A stretch of DNA of 56,502 nt from Branchiostoma floridae (Eukaryota > Chordata > Leptocardii > Amphioxiformes > Branchiostomatidae), in NCBI RefSeq assembly GCF_000003815.2, contig NC_049983.1, positions 27,083,542 through 27,140,043 on the forward strand, in the 5' to 3' direction. A program made the position numbers and the translations under genes. The notes under the pieces are model-generated. The model did no database searches and was not told the DNA's origin. It worked only from the letters and a program-made list of their open reading frames with translations. This document shows positions 32,751 to 42,160 of this stretch, piece by piece. Positions within the stretch are counted from its first letter, which is position 1. Each line of letters starts with the position of its first letter.

Positions 32751-33213
32751 CATTTATATCTTAATAATATGACAAGAAATATTAACATAATCAGAATTTG
32801 TCTCTTCATCTCTCACAAAGCAATTTCAGCAAGTAACTTTTGGACATATATCAGTTAATTGGGCAAGAAATGTAAAGAGGATCATACATATACATTCATA
32901 TGTGAAAATATTGTTTTCAGACAAACAATTTGTGCATTTCTGGGGAAGAGGACCCGATGTTTGTCTCACTTCTTTGTTCACTATTTTTTTCCTTTCATTG
33001 TCCTGTCTGCAAGCAAAGGAAAGTCACATTTCCGCATCATCTGTACTCCCTTCTGTAATATTGCAGCACCACACAGAACTGTCCACTTTGCTGACTGCTG
33101 CTGCTTCTCACCATTTCTATGGGGCAGTCTGATACATTCTCTCCAATCAGGTTTGGCTCCAACTGGTTAAGGATATTTCTTAGGCATTTTGGCTGGGCTT
33201 GTTATTCAGTATT

Positions 33214-33306
33214 CAGTCAGGTTTTCTGTACAACACCAATCCTTGACAAAAACACCTAAGACATCCTAAACCAGCCAGAGGCTAACGTCTGCTTGGAGAG
33301 TAGAAA
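33214..33306. mobile_element. End of the ctccaagcagaggtt-type element
   Basis: Shares gtcaggttttctgta.aacacc and, in inverse, tactctccaagcaga.gtta with 24715-25155. About 90 bp, downstream of the WASHC1 stop codon and possibly in its 3' UTR. Confidence 0.5.
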
Positions 33307-33368
33307 CCCCAGAACTTTCCCAGCGTGGCCTCGGCAGCTACAGCATACAGAACGGCTGTCGTTCATCG

Positions 33369-36300
33369 TTAGTCCCAGTCATCATCATCGTTCCCGCCAG
33401 TATCGTCCCCACCCGAGGGGGGTGCCGGGATCATTGCCGAGATGCGGTCCATAGCGGACCCCCCTCCGGACGGTGGGGCCGCAGCACCCCCCCTCTTGTC
33501 CTCGTCCCCCCCGGCCTGTTTGGTCCCTGAGATGCCCTTCCTCCTCATGGAGAGTTTGGAGGCGAGGTCGGACATGAGGTCTCCGCCCGATGATACCGGC
33601 GCCGCCTTAGACTCGTCCTTCTGCTTCTTCCGCATTGTCTTCTGCTCCTTTGCGCTCTTCAGCTTGACCTTCCCGGAGCCGCCCGCCGAGCGGATTGCCG
33701 CCATCAGGTCCGAGCGCGCATCGGATGTCACCGCCGCCGGCGCTTCCTTCGGTGGGGGAGGGGGGGCGCCGGCAGGGGGAGGGGGTGCAGGCGGACCTCC
33801 GGCATCGTCTGGGGCAGGTGGAGGAGGAGGAGGGGGTGGTGGGAGGGGGTCCCCCTGGCCCTGGGGGTGGAGGAGGAAGAGGTGGTGGTGCACCAGCAGG
33901 AGGGGGTGGCGGAGGGGGTGGGGCAGCGTCTGTGGGGGGAGGGGGGCCGGGGGGTGCGCCGGCAGGGCCGGACGGGGTGATCTCGTCAGGCACAATGGAG
34001 GGAAGGTCGGGGATGACGCTCGGAACCGACGGAGCGATTCCAGGCCCAAGGTCAGCACTGTAGGCAAGGTCATCTGCCACTCCTGCAGCAGAGGGGAGAC
34101 AGAAGGTCAAGGTTAATAGATACAGGAGTGACCTTTACAGCAGCCATCATCACATATCAACATCAGTCTGCTATTCAACACAACTAAACTGATAACTGCA
34201 GTACTGAAAGCTTACATCAGGTGGGGCTTCTAAACAGCAAAGTTAGTCTAGCCCTTTTTCTGTGATGACATTTGGGTGGGTAAGTTATAAACTACCTACC
34301 TGTTCTAATCCTGAATGCTAAAAGTGACCCTAACCTGCGACCTCTACCCTCTGCCCTGACCCCTAACCCTTACCAGGCAGATCAGGCAGCAGGTTTGGGA
34401 CGTCGATCTCCAGCACCTCCCCCATGTTAGCGATGTAGAAGTAGTTCTCGGCCTGGATGCTAACCCTGACCTCACCTCTACCCTCTGACCTGACCCCTAA
34501 CCCTTACCTGGCAGATCAGGCAGCAGGTTGGGGACATCGATCTCCGGCACCTCGCCCATATTAGGGATGTAGAAGTAGTTCTCAGCCTGGATGCTAACCC
34601 TGACCCTAACCTGTGACCTATGACCTGACCCCTAACCCTTACCCGGCAGATCAGGCAGCAGGTTGGGCACATCGATCTCCGGCACCTCGCCCATATTAGG
34701 GATGTAGAAGTAGTTCTCAGCCTGGATGCTAACCCTGACCCTAACCTGTGACCTATGACCTGACCCCTAACCCTTACCCGGCAGATCAGGCAGCAGGTTG
34801 GGCACATCGATCTCCGGCACCTCGCCCATATTAGGGATGTAGAAGTAGTTCTCGGCCTGGATGCGCTCCAGCTGCTCGCGGTTGGTGATGGTTGACGGGG
34901 CGTCCGCCAGTCCCTCCTCCTCCTCCTCAATATCCTTCCTCGTCTTGGTGACCACGCCCAGGGGGTCAAGGGTCACATACTTCTTGTACCTGGGGAATAC
35001 ATGAGCAGCAAAGTTATAGATTTTGTAAATTTAAGACAAAAAATGGGATTTATACTGGTGAATACTGGTTTCCACTTGCTGTAAGCTTGGGTGTGTTGGA
35101 TGGCTATCGTTTCACCTGTCACTGGATGTAATGAGAAATGTCAGCCTGTTTTCTTTACATGATGAAATCTTTGTTTTCAACAGGCATTCCTTCCATGTCC
35201 TCCATCAAAGACTTCCTTCATCGACTGCCAAAATATTTTGCCAGTGATGTGGGCAAACTTTACTCACAACATCCACTCCGATTACCACACCCCTCGTGCA
35301 TCCCTACCCCCGACCTCTGCAGGTGCTTCCCAAGGTCGCCTGCACAAACGACCTTGTGTCTGCGTGTAGCTGGAGTTTACGGCCGTGGATAATCCGACAG
35401 ATCAGCGTCCTAGCGCCCTCCCTGTGCCCGCGGAGGTTGAAGAGGAGATTCCACAGTTTTATATCAGATATTATGATATCATACTTCATACTCTGCCCTT
35501 CAGGGTAATCCTGGAGAATCTAGGAGCCCTGCCAGCACTGGTGCTGATCAGGGCTCCAAATTCAGATGGGGAAAATACCTGCACTGGTGCATCCTGCCTA
35601 AGTGCACAGGAAAAATTTGGGCACACAATATGAAATAGAAGAGACCATCTGAGCTCCATAACGTAATATCAATTCAGCTGACATGAAAATTTTGAAGACG
35701 AAATCAACAAACAATGTTTTATTATTTTTTCTCATGACAAAGAACTCTTGGCGTTTTCGTTTGCGTTGCCGAGTTTGTGATCTGGCGTCCCAGATTCAAC
35801 ATGGGTTCAAATCCAGGATATTGTTTCTGTTTCTACTTGCCTCTTAGACTGGTGCACCCACAGTAAAAAGTTTGGTGCACATCTCCAGTTTTGGGTGCAC
35901 AAACATACATGTACACATGCACCAGTATTTCCAGCCCTCAGCCATAAAGCTGGGAGTTAGTCATGCGATATGTACCATATCGGATACATCGCAGCCCGTA
36001 TAAATTACAGCCCATCTAAACCCAGCGGGCGGCCAGGCTTACGGAGGAGTCACCGGAGAGTTTCCTGGATCTGTGCCAATCATAACTCATCGCTCAAGTT
36101 CAAGTTAAACTTTCCTGTCAAGAATTCCTGACAACTTTGTAAAGTACATTTGTAAATGACAGGAAAATCTGCTAAGGGATTTGAGACAGCCACCTCACCC
36201 CAAAGCCTTTCGTTTGCTTCATTTCTCCAATCTTGCTTGAATGTTTAAAGCATGGCATTTGATATGTGATGTTTAATGAGGTCTTTTTGCAGAATATGTT

Positions 36301-39300
36301 GTAGAGACAAAATCAATAAAATATACCTAATTAAGTTTGAAGACAAAATTCTCAACTGACAGCAAAATAAAAGGTATGTAAATCTGATCAGCAAATATGT
36401 TGCATATCTGGTAAGATTCATTCAACGGTCAAAAATGAGGTGCACAGCTCCAATTTTGTGTGCACCAAACTTCATGTGCACCGGGATGTCAGCCCTGTGT
36501 GTGTCTATGGGCATGCAGATCTGTGTGTGTCTGTGGGCATGTAGACTAATAAGGGTAGATCAATGTCCCAGAACAGACCCTCAGCAGGAGTATTGATGCA
36601 GGCTCGCTGGTTCTGTCTGTCGGGCAGTAACCAATTTTCTCATCATCTTGTATTGGACAAGAGAATTCATCACAGGGCAGGGTCAAACCATGAGGGAGCA
36701 GGGGGGGGGGGAGAAAACGTGACTCATTATGCAGAACATTTCTCCACTCATGGAGGTGTAAGAAAAGAACATTATGGAATATGGACAGTCTTCACGCTTT
36801 CTACAAATCTGATTATAGGATCTTCAGAATCTCCTTTTTGCATTTGCTTGTAGTTATACTAGAAAACCATCTTTAGAATCTACATCCCTATCTCAAACCT
36901 CAGCCAAAAGAACCATGTTTGTAAGATCTTCCATGCATATTTAACTTGTTACTGACATGGGGGTTGGGGGGTGGGTGGGGGTATGCACCTTTTTATGGGC
37001 GGTTTTGAAATTGTCCAAGAATTGGCTGTTTGCATCTGTATCTCATGATGGGTTTGGCGGATCATTATGTACTTTGGAACATGGTTAGGAGGTACCTTCA
37101 CCATAATGTATACAATGTTGTTTCGTTTTCATCATACCTTCCTTTGGGTAATGTAATATTTCATAATTCACTCCTATTTTCTTTGTATTGTGGCATAGGC
37201 CATTGATAAGCAGACGTCTTTAATTTCTATAGATCATAACTTACAGGTAGGTTTACGATGATAACTTACGGGTTTTCAGCCGTGTTGAAGAGCAGCAGTG
37301 AGCTGACAGAGCTGATGATAATAACTTATACTAAGTTAAGATGATAACTTAGAGATTTAAGATGATAACTTACAGGTTAAGATGATAACTTACAGGTTAA
37401 GATGATAACTTACAGGTTAAGATGATAACTTACAGGTTAAGATGATAACTTACAGGTTAAGATGATAACTTACAGGTTAAGATGATAACTTACAGGTTAA
37501 GATGATAACTTACAGGTTAAGATGATAACTTACAGGTTAAGATGATAACTTACAGGTTAAGATGATAACTTACAGGTTAAGATGATAACTTACAGGTTAA
37601 GATGATAACTTACAGGTTAAGATGATAACTTACAGGTTAAGATGATAACTTACGGGTTAAGATGATAACTTACGGGTTAAGATGATAACTTACGGGTTAA
37701 GATGATAACTTACGGGTTAAGATGATAACTTACGGGTTAAGATGATAACTTACGGGTTAAGATGATAACTTACAGGTTAAGATGATAACTTACAGGTTAA
37801 GATGATAACTTACAGGTTAAGATGATAACTTACAGGTTAAGATGATAACTTACAGGTTAAGATGATAACTTACAGGTTAAGATGATAACTTACAGGTTAA
37901 GATGATAACTTACGGGTTAAGATGATAACTTACAGGTTAAGATGATAACTTACGGGTTAAGATGATAACTTACAGGTTAAGATGATAACTTACAGGTTAA
38001 GATGATAACTTACAGGTTAAGATGATAACTTACAGGTTTTCTGCAGTGTTGAAGAGCTATGACCATAACTTACGGGTTTTCCGCCGTGTTGAAGAGCAGG
38101 AGCGAGCTGACAGAGCTGATGTTCCTGGGAAGACGCCCCAGCCCCTCCTTAGTAGCGTCCACTGTCTTGTCCTGCTTCTTGATGTTGAGATGCACATTAT
38201 AATACTGCAGCTTCTCTTTCAGGACCCGGTCGTCCACCGCCGGGTGCTTGGTCTGCAGGTGGTAGCTGGTGCGGCGCGGCTCCAGAAGCTTCGCCTGGCC
38301 GGTAAACAGTGAGGTGTACTCCTGTAGCTCGTCTGAAGCAGGGTACTTGGCACTGGAGAACACCTGTAAGGAACAGTTGTTGGTGGTAATGATTCCCTAA
38401 TACCTTGATGAAGGCAGCTACTCAAGCAACTGGATATGATTTTGGAAACGGTCAGACGTTTCAACTGGAATCCACCAGTTTTCGTCAGTGACACTGAAGT
38501 GATCTGGAAGAAACAGGTCTTTTATAGTCTAACTATGAATGAAGACAATTTCAGATGTCCAATAGGAAACGTTGTACGACAAATACAGACTAAAGACAAT
38601 TTGGATTCCAAAGAAAACAAAGGTAAGGCAAAGTCAAGCTGAAGACAATTTGGATTTCAAAGGGAAGCAAAGCTAAGACACAGTTAATGCAAATGATTCC
38701 CTAAGTTTGGGTCGTTGCAGAGGGCACTAGGAATACTAAAACATGGTTGAAGACGGACAACGGAAAGACTCCACTGACACCTTGAATGGCAAGACTCAAC
38801 TGAAGTTTATTTCAAATGTTTGAACGTGTCAAACACCACACCTGCAAACGTCGGTATTCGACGTTGAACACCTGCGCTCGTCCACAGGTGCGAACGTGAA
38901 ACGGTTGCGATCTAAGAACATACCGTTCTTACAGTTCACCGCCAGTTTTCCACTAGCCATTCCAGCGAGTGAAACATACCACCTTACGTAAGCAAAGATA
39001 CTTGTACATAACGTTAGAATCCTTAGCGTTTGCAGTCTTTGCATTATTACATATCAGTAACAGCATTTTGTAAAGTACAGATTTGAGCTTATAGAGTTTG
39101 CGAGCCATTCTTACACACCTTGGTGGCCTTGCGGCTGCCCTGGATGGCGTTGATCTTCGCCTGCGCCGTGCTGATTCTCGTGTTCACCGCCTGGAGCCGC
39201 GTGCGGTTGTCCGCCACGCGGGAGGATATCCTGTCAAAGACGTCGTTGGCGACCTTGTCGAGGTAGTCGAGGGCGTCAACGATTTGCCGTATGGTTTCCT

Positions 39301-39358
39301 CTCGCCGCAGGTCGGGCTGGACGACGGGAATGTTGTACACCTGGCTCCGCCCTTCCAT
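33369..39358 (-). CDS. WASHC1: WASH complex subunit 1 (Arp2/3 activator), with one apparent frameshift
   Basis: Coding exons on the minus strand: 39358-39119 (ATG, 80 codons), 38363-38074, 34989-34778, 34082-33369. Intron phases 0, 2 and 1 all fit. The N-terminus ([19 protein letters not shown], then [14 protein letters not shown]) is the WASH homology domain that docks to the other complex subunits. The middle has [28 protein letters not shown] and [15 protein letters not shown]. Next come polyproline, a WH2 motif ([15 protein letters not shown]), a basic connector and an acidic tail ending DDDDWD before TAA. In the family this tail activates Arp2/3 on endosomes. Length about 484 residues, near the human 465. 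The last exon is out of frame by one base across the polyproline run: the upstream frame reads through PGPGG and the WH2 half is in the next frame. An extra base in the C5 run at 33851-33855 (plus strand) would explain it. Three introns carry splice-junction arrays. The exon before 39363 should be non-coding. Confidence 0.93.
33840..33875 (-). other. WASHC1: Frame change within the WASHC1 polyproline stretch
   Basis: From 34082 the frame continuing exon 3 encodes [18 protein letters not shown] and then degenerates; the frame encoding the WH2 and acidic tail only becomes proline-rich after GDPLPP. The last exon has one base too many for a single frame (711 nt before the stop, after a phase-1 exon). 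The homopolymers tccccct and [13 protein letters not shown] the likely place. Sequencing error is the simplest reading. Confidence 0.7.
34367..34777 (-). repeat. Three extra copies of the WASHC1 exon-3 end plus donor
   Basis: A 134-135 bp unit repeats at 34367, 34501 and 34636, the true exon junction being at 34771. Each unit holds the last 80-odd bases of exon 34989-34778 ([15 protein letters not shown]... LPDLPG), its donor (GG, AG or TG before GTAAGG) and about 50 bp of intron. The copy nearest the exon differs by one synonymous base and the next by two; the farthest differs at six synonymous and two replacement sites by my reading. Confidence 0.88.
35546..36496. mobile_element. Diverged cagggctc...-type TIR element or nested copies
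   Basis: Contains cagggctccaaattcag, accagtatttccagccct and ggtgcacagctccaattttg, related to the ends and interior of 27165-27486. Boundaries are uncertain, and a SINE fragment lies inside. Confidence 0.45.
35755..35850 (+). mobile_element. tRNA-derived SINE fragment
   Basis: gcgttgccgagtttgtgatc, then B-box-like gggttcaaatcc and attgtttctgtttctact, matching in order the SINE at 40196-40350. Confidence 0.6.
37257..38060 (-). repeat. Array of 34 consecutive 5' splice-site units in a WASHC1 intron
   Basis: From 37361 to 38040 a 20-bp unit (gatgataacttacaggttaa on plus; 8 units have cggg for cagg) repeats 34 times with no length change. On the WASHC1 strand each unit reads AACCT or AACCC then GTAAGTTATC, the same as the true donor of exon 38363-38074 (AACCC/GTAAGTTATG). 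At 38036-38058, next to the true donor, is a 23-nt copy of the exon end. At the far side, 37270-37315 is a 46-nt copy of the exon end followed by an intact donor. Confidence 0.95.
37270..37311 (-). CDS. WASHC1: Candidate 42-nt cassette exon copied from WASHC1 exon 2
   Basis: On the minus strand, ttattatcatcag precedes a 42-nt segment encoding [14 protein letters not shown], ending AACCC/GTAAGTTATC. It starts and ends in phase 2, so inclusion after exon 38363-38074 would add 14 residues in frame. The three differences from the parent exon end are all synonymous (Ser, Leu, Ala codons). The polypyrimidine tract is weak. Use as an exon is inference. Confidence 0.35.
38415..38505. mobile_element. 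Penelope-like fragment, copy 1
   Basis: aactggatatgattttggaa then acggtcagacgtttcaact, followed by cagtgacactga, shared with 41630-41720. The inverse contains GAAACGTCTGACCGTTTCC, typical of terminal Penelope-like phrases. Confidence 0.45.
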
Positions 39359-39363
39359 GGTCT

Positions 39364-39800
39364 CTGGTAAACAACAAAACATAAACAACATACTGTCAGT
39401 CTGGTAAACAACAAAACATAAACAACATACTGTCAGTCTGGTAAACAACAACACATAAACAACATACCGTCAATATGGTAAACAACAAAACATCAACAAC
39501 ATACCGTCAATCTGGTAAATAACAAAATGTCAACAACATACTGTCTGTCTGGTAAACAACAAAACATAAACAACATGCTGTCAGTCTGGTAAACAACAAC
39601 ACATAAACAACATACCGTCAGTCTGGTAAACAACAAAACATCAACGACATGCCGTCAGTCTGGTAAACAACAAAACATCAACAACATACCGTCAATCTCG
39701 TAAACAAAAAAACGTCAACAACATACCGTCTATCTGATAAACAACAACACATCAACAACATACCGTCAGTCTGATAAACAACAAAACATCAACAACATAC
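39364..39800 (-). repeat. About twelve 37-bp copies of the WASHC1 start-exon 3' splice site
   Basis: Immediately upstream of the start-codon exon (acceptor at 39365-39364). On the minus strand each unit reads ACTGACGGTATGTTGTT, TATGTTTTGTTGTTT and ACCAG: a branch-point-like CTGAC, a T-rich tract and CAG, plus an incidental GGTATGTT donor-like word. Units farther from the exon are more diverged. The unit next to the exon is the acceptor that would be used. Confidence 0.9.
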
Positions 39801-40195
39801 ACTGAATCTTTGATCCCAGTCGCATGCACTTTTTAAAATCATTCATTCCTGTATACGCTAGATCTTTAGCCGTAGCTGAAATGTAGGGCCAATGTCAATT
39901 AGGACATTTGCAGAACTGTCTGTAAGTATTTTATATAGTATATGACAGTCTCTCTCCTAATCTTGTACAGACTTGAAATAGACTTATGTCTTGTGTACTT
40001 AGGTGTTAATCTCAAAGTTGCTTTCTATTTGACATCCCGATGTAAATATTCCAATCCTAGCATACCAAGTGGCTTGGCCTCTCTCCCATATCATCCCCAC
40101 ATGTAACTGAATACTGATGTTTCCATGTGTAATTTGATGCCTATGTAACAGTGGTGTTCAAGGACTGCGAAACCGAAGACGCCTAACGGCTTAAG

Positions 40196-40350
40196 CCTTT
40201 ATGGCCGAACGGTTTGCACGTTCGATTTGTGATCCGGCTGCCCGGGTTTGGCGCGGGTTCGAATCCCGGGAGTCGGGGTGTTGTTTCTTTCTGTTCTTAC
40301 TCGCCCCTCTGGTTGTTTCACCTACATGATGAGAGTGCGTGTGTTAGTCT
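40196..40350 (+). mobile_element. tRNA-derived SINE, best-preserved copy
   Basis: A-box-like tggccgaacggtt, gatttgtgatccggc, then a perfect B box gggttcgaatccc and a non-tRNA body starting gtgttgtttctttctgttct. The spacing between boxes is tRNA-like, but 5' and 3' stems do not pair as a tRNA gene would. Two diverged copies are at 29450-29556 and 35755-35850. Confidence 0.65.
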
Positions 40351-40579
40351 CATGATAAGTAGGTCACGTAGAGGGGACTGTTCTTTAATGCACAGCAGAG
40401 AATTGTGTATATCAGTGGTCCCGAGGACGTCATGGTTACGGTATGTTATGTTGCACAGTGGTAGAAAAATAACCAACAAATGATCTGATCATCTGAATGT
40501 TGATTATACCCCTGTCCCATTTGGCAAAATCGATCGGTGATGATTCTGTGGCAATTGCCCAAGCCTCACTTATACTGTT

Positions 40580-40627
40580 ACAATAATAACTTTATTGCAC
40601 AACAATTGTACAAGGTACAAAGTATGG
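40580..40627 (-). mobile_element. LINE 3' end fragment
   Basis: The reverse complement of this 46-bp stretch matches the tail of the LINE fragment at 47911-47955 (catactttgtacc.cgtacaa, ttgttgtgcaataaagtta). A 5'-truncated copy in opposite orientation. Confidence 0.75.
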
Positions 40628-40919
40628 CTTATATGTGACAGGGACGGTTTTCAGATGAAAAATCCGCGCAACCCTCTGTCGATGTTAGATATGGCCAATC
40701 TTCAGTCGATACACCCGAAGATCGTGGATAATGTGAAAGCGGTATTAGTAATGTGATGTCCTTTCTCCTACGAGTCAGCACTGCGTGAGTGCTGAATACA
40801 CCGGATGTAAACAAAAACGGCGATCGCTCATATAACACACGACCATGATGTGCACACTTAGAGCTGTGTACTGGTACACTGTATCGGTTTAATCAATTAC
40901 TAGTAACGTGTCCCTGTCT

Positions 40920-41121
40920 TCCCCCAAGGGAAAAAATGTTTTTTTCCCTCCTCCTTTGGGGCCCAAGGGGAAAGCCCTTTTCGAGAAAGTTTCCCTTCCC
41001 AGCAACCTTTTCCAGAGACCCGGGGTTTAACCCTGGGGCCCTGGGGGCAGTTTTGAGCGCCCGATTTCTGTGGAAAAATTTTTTGAATTCCCTTACCCCG
41101 CCCCCCCCCCCCCCCCCCCCC
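40920..41121. other. Probable low-quality sequence
   Basis: Unusually dense short homopolymers (tttttttccctcctcctttg, ggggcccaaggggaaagccc) ending in a C run of more than 20, then clean sequence, 100 bp before a gap. The pattern looks like poor base-calling at a read end. Do not interpret frames here. Confidence 0.6.
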
Positions 41122-41218
41122 GGGACAACAGATGATGATGACTAGTAACGTTAGCTGCAGATGACGCCAACTACTTCACTTCATTTAGGACGGGGTGTGT
41201 GGATGAACCTTGATAATA

Positions 41219-41318
41219 NNNNNNNNNNNNNNNNNNNNNNNNNNNNNNNNNNNNNNNNNNNNNNNNNNNNNNNNNNNNNNNNNNNNNNNNNNNNNNNNNN
41301 NNNNNNNNNNNNNNNNNN
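41219..41318. other. Assembly gap (100 N)
   Basis: Placeholder-length gap in the WASHC1 5' region. Could hide its non-coding first exon. Confidence 1.
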
Positions 41319-41499
41319 TGAATGATGAAAGCCCATAAATACTCCGTGTGGCCTTGGTCTATACTATAATGTAAAGGTTATGACTTTGTGATCCAGAGAG
41401 CAATTTGTTATGACATATTAGATTTTATAGATGGTCCACTGAATGTCCTCCACATTCGACTCCCCCTGACTGAACGTTACATGTCCTGTTCTGTTTATG

Positions 41500-41576
41500 T
41501 TGGGCTCTACTGGAAATCCACTTTTATAAGTTGAATGGGCAACCAGCTGACTTGTGATGAAATAAATAAATAAAGA
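41500..41576 (+). mobile_element. Possible LINE 3' end with (AAAT)n tail
   Basis: gttgggctctactggaaatc ... cagctgacttgtgatgaaat then aaataaataaag. The form (short unique 3' end plus AAAT repeat) matches other LINE tails in the window. Confidence 0.4.
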
Positions 41577-41629
41577 GTAGAGTTAATATGTCGATGAAGA
41601 TTAGACATCCAGGTAATAAGATACGCCAA

Positions 41630-41720
41630 ACAGCAGTTACTCAATCAACTGGATATGATTTTGGAAACGGTCAGACGTTTCAAACAACATCCGTTGTTTT
41701 TTGTCAATGACACTGAGTAG
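41630..41720. mobile_element. Penelope-like fragment, copy 2
   Basis: Shares aactggatatgattttggaa and acggtcagacgtttcaa with 38415-38505, then diverges in the middle and matches again at cagtgacactga-like sequence. Confidence 0.45.
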
Positions 41721-42120
41721 GGTAATATTTACTAATAAACGTTAATACTTTTTCTGTTTCTGTATCACCACGTTACAAGTTACCAACTCGTGCCCACCAT
41801 CCCACTGAGTCTGACGTGCTGTACAGAATGGGAGTAATGGCAGTCAGCAGACATTCCGTGCTAAACTCGGCCTGACCGTGAACTTGTGTGTGTGTGTTGG
41901 CATACAGGTGTCAGGACCCCTCCCCCTCTGACGTACACACAACATTCAGCCTGGATTTACGGCAAAATAAACACACATTCCACCCATAAAACTCACCTGG
42001 AGTGTGCTGCGTCTATTCTATCGGAATCGTGGCTAGTTCTTGACGTTATATCTGCCGCAGTTTTTACAGAATCGCCCAAAGTTGGAGAGCAAAGTTGCTG
42101 GTTTCCGTGTCGTCTGCGGC

Positions 42121-42160
42121 CATGTTGGTTCTCATCATATGATGGGGTCACGTGAGGTGA
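42121..42160 (-). promoter_or_regulatory. CLEAR/E-box-like motif near the likely WASHC1 5' end
   Basis: GTCACGTGA at 42147-42155 matches nine of ten bases of the CLEAR element GTCACGTGAC bound by TFEB in vertebrates. On the minus strand a CCAACATGGCCGC context (ATG at 42123) follows it. It lies in the shared divergent region with the plus-strand gene at 42508. Confidence 0.35.

Larger units (their letters stand above)
30445..33368. other. Intergenic region with mobile-element fragments
   Basis: No supportable gene. It contains a GC-rich block of unknown origin (30661-30934), a Penelope-like fragment (31545-31700), a complete TIR element (32541-32750) and an end of another (33214-33306). AATAAA near 31410 is the first clear candidate signal after the membrane-protein stop. 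Confidence 0.6.
35000..36950. other. WASHC1 intron with old element fragments
   Basis: The right part of the intron between exons 38074 and 34989. It includes a diverged TIR element (35546-36496), a SINE piece (35755-35850) and short G runs near 36705 and 36960. No exon is supported. Confidence 0.6.

Noticed and set aside
33442-34116. Plus-strand frames of 224 and 122 codons over glycine-rich sequence
   Set aside because: Antisense of the WASHC1 polyproline and WH2 exon.
34478-34969. Minus-strand 163-codon frame with repeated [15 protein letters not shown]-type units
   Set aside because: Shifted frame of the duplicated WASHC1 exon ends; the real exon uses another frame and a donor at 34777.
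37361-38040. CRISPR-like array
   Set aside because: The 20-bp units have no spacers, the genome is animal, and the unit equals the neighbouring splice donor.
40196-40290. Functional tRNA gene
   Set aside because: The B box is perfect, but no closing acceptor stem is visible and two decayed copies share its downstream body, so it is a SINE.
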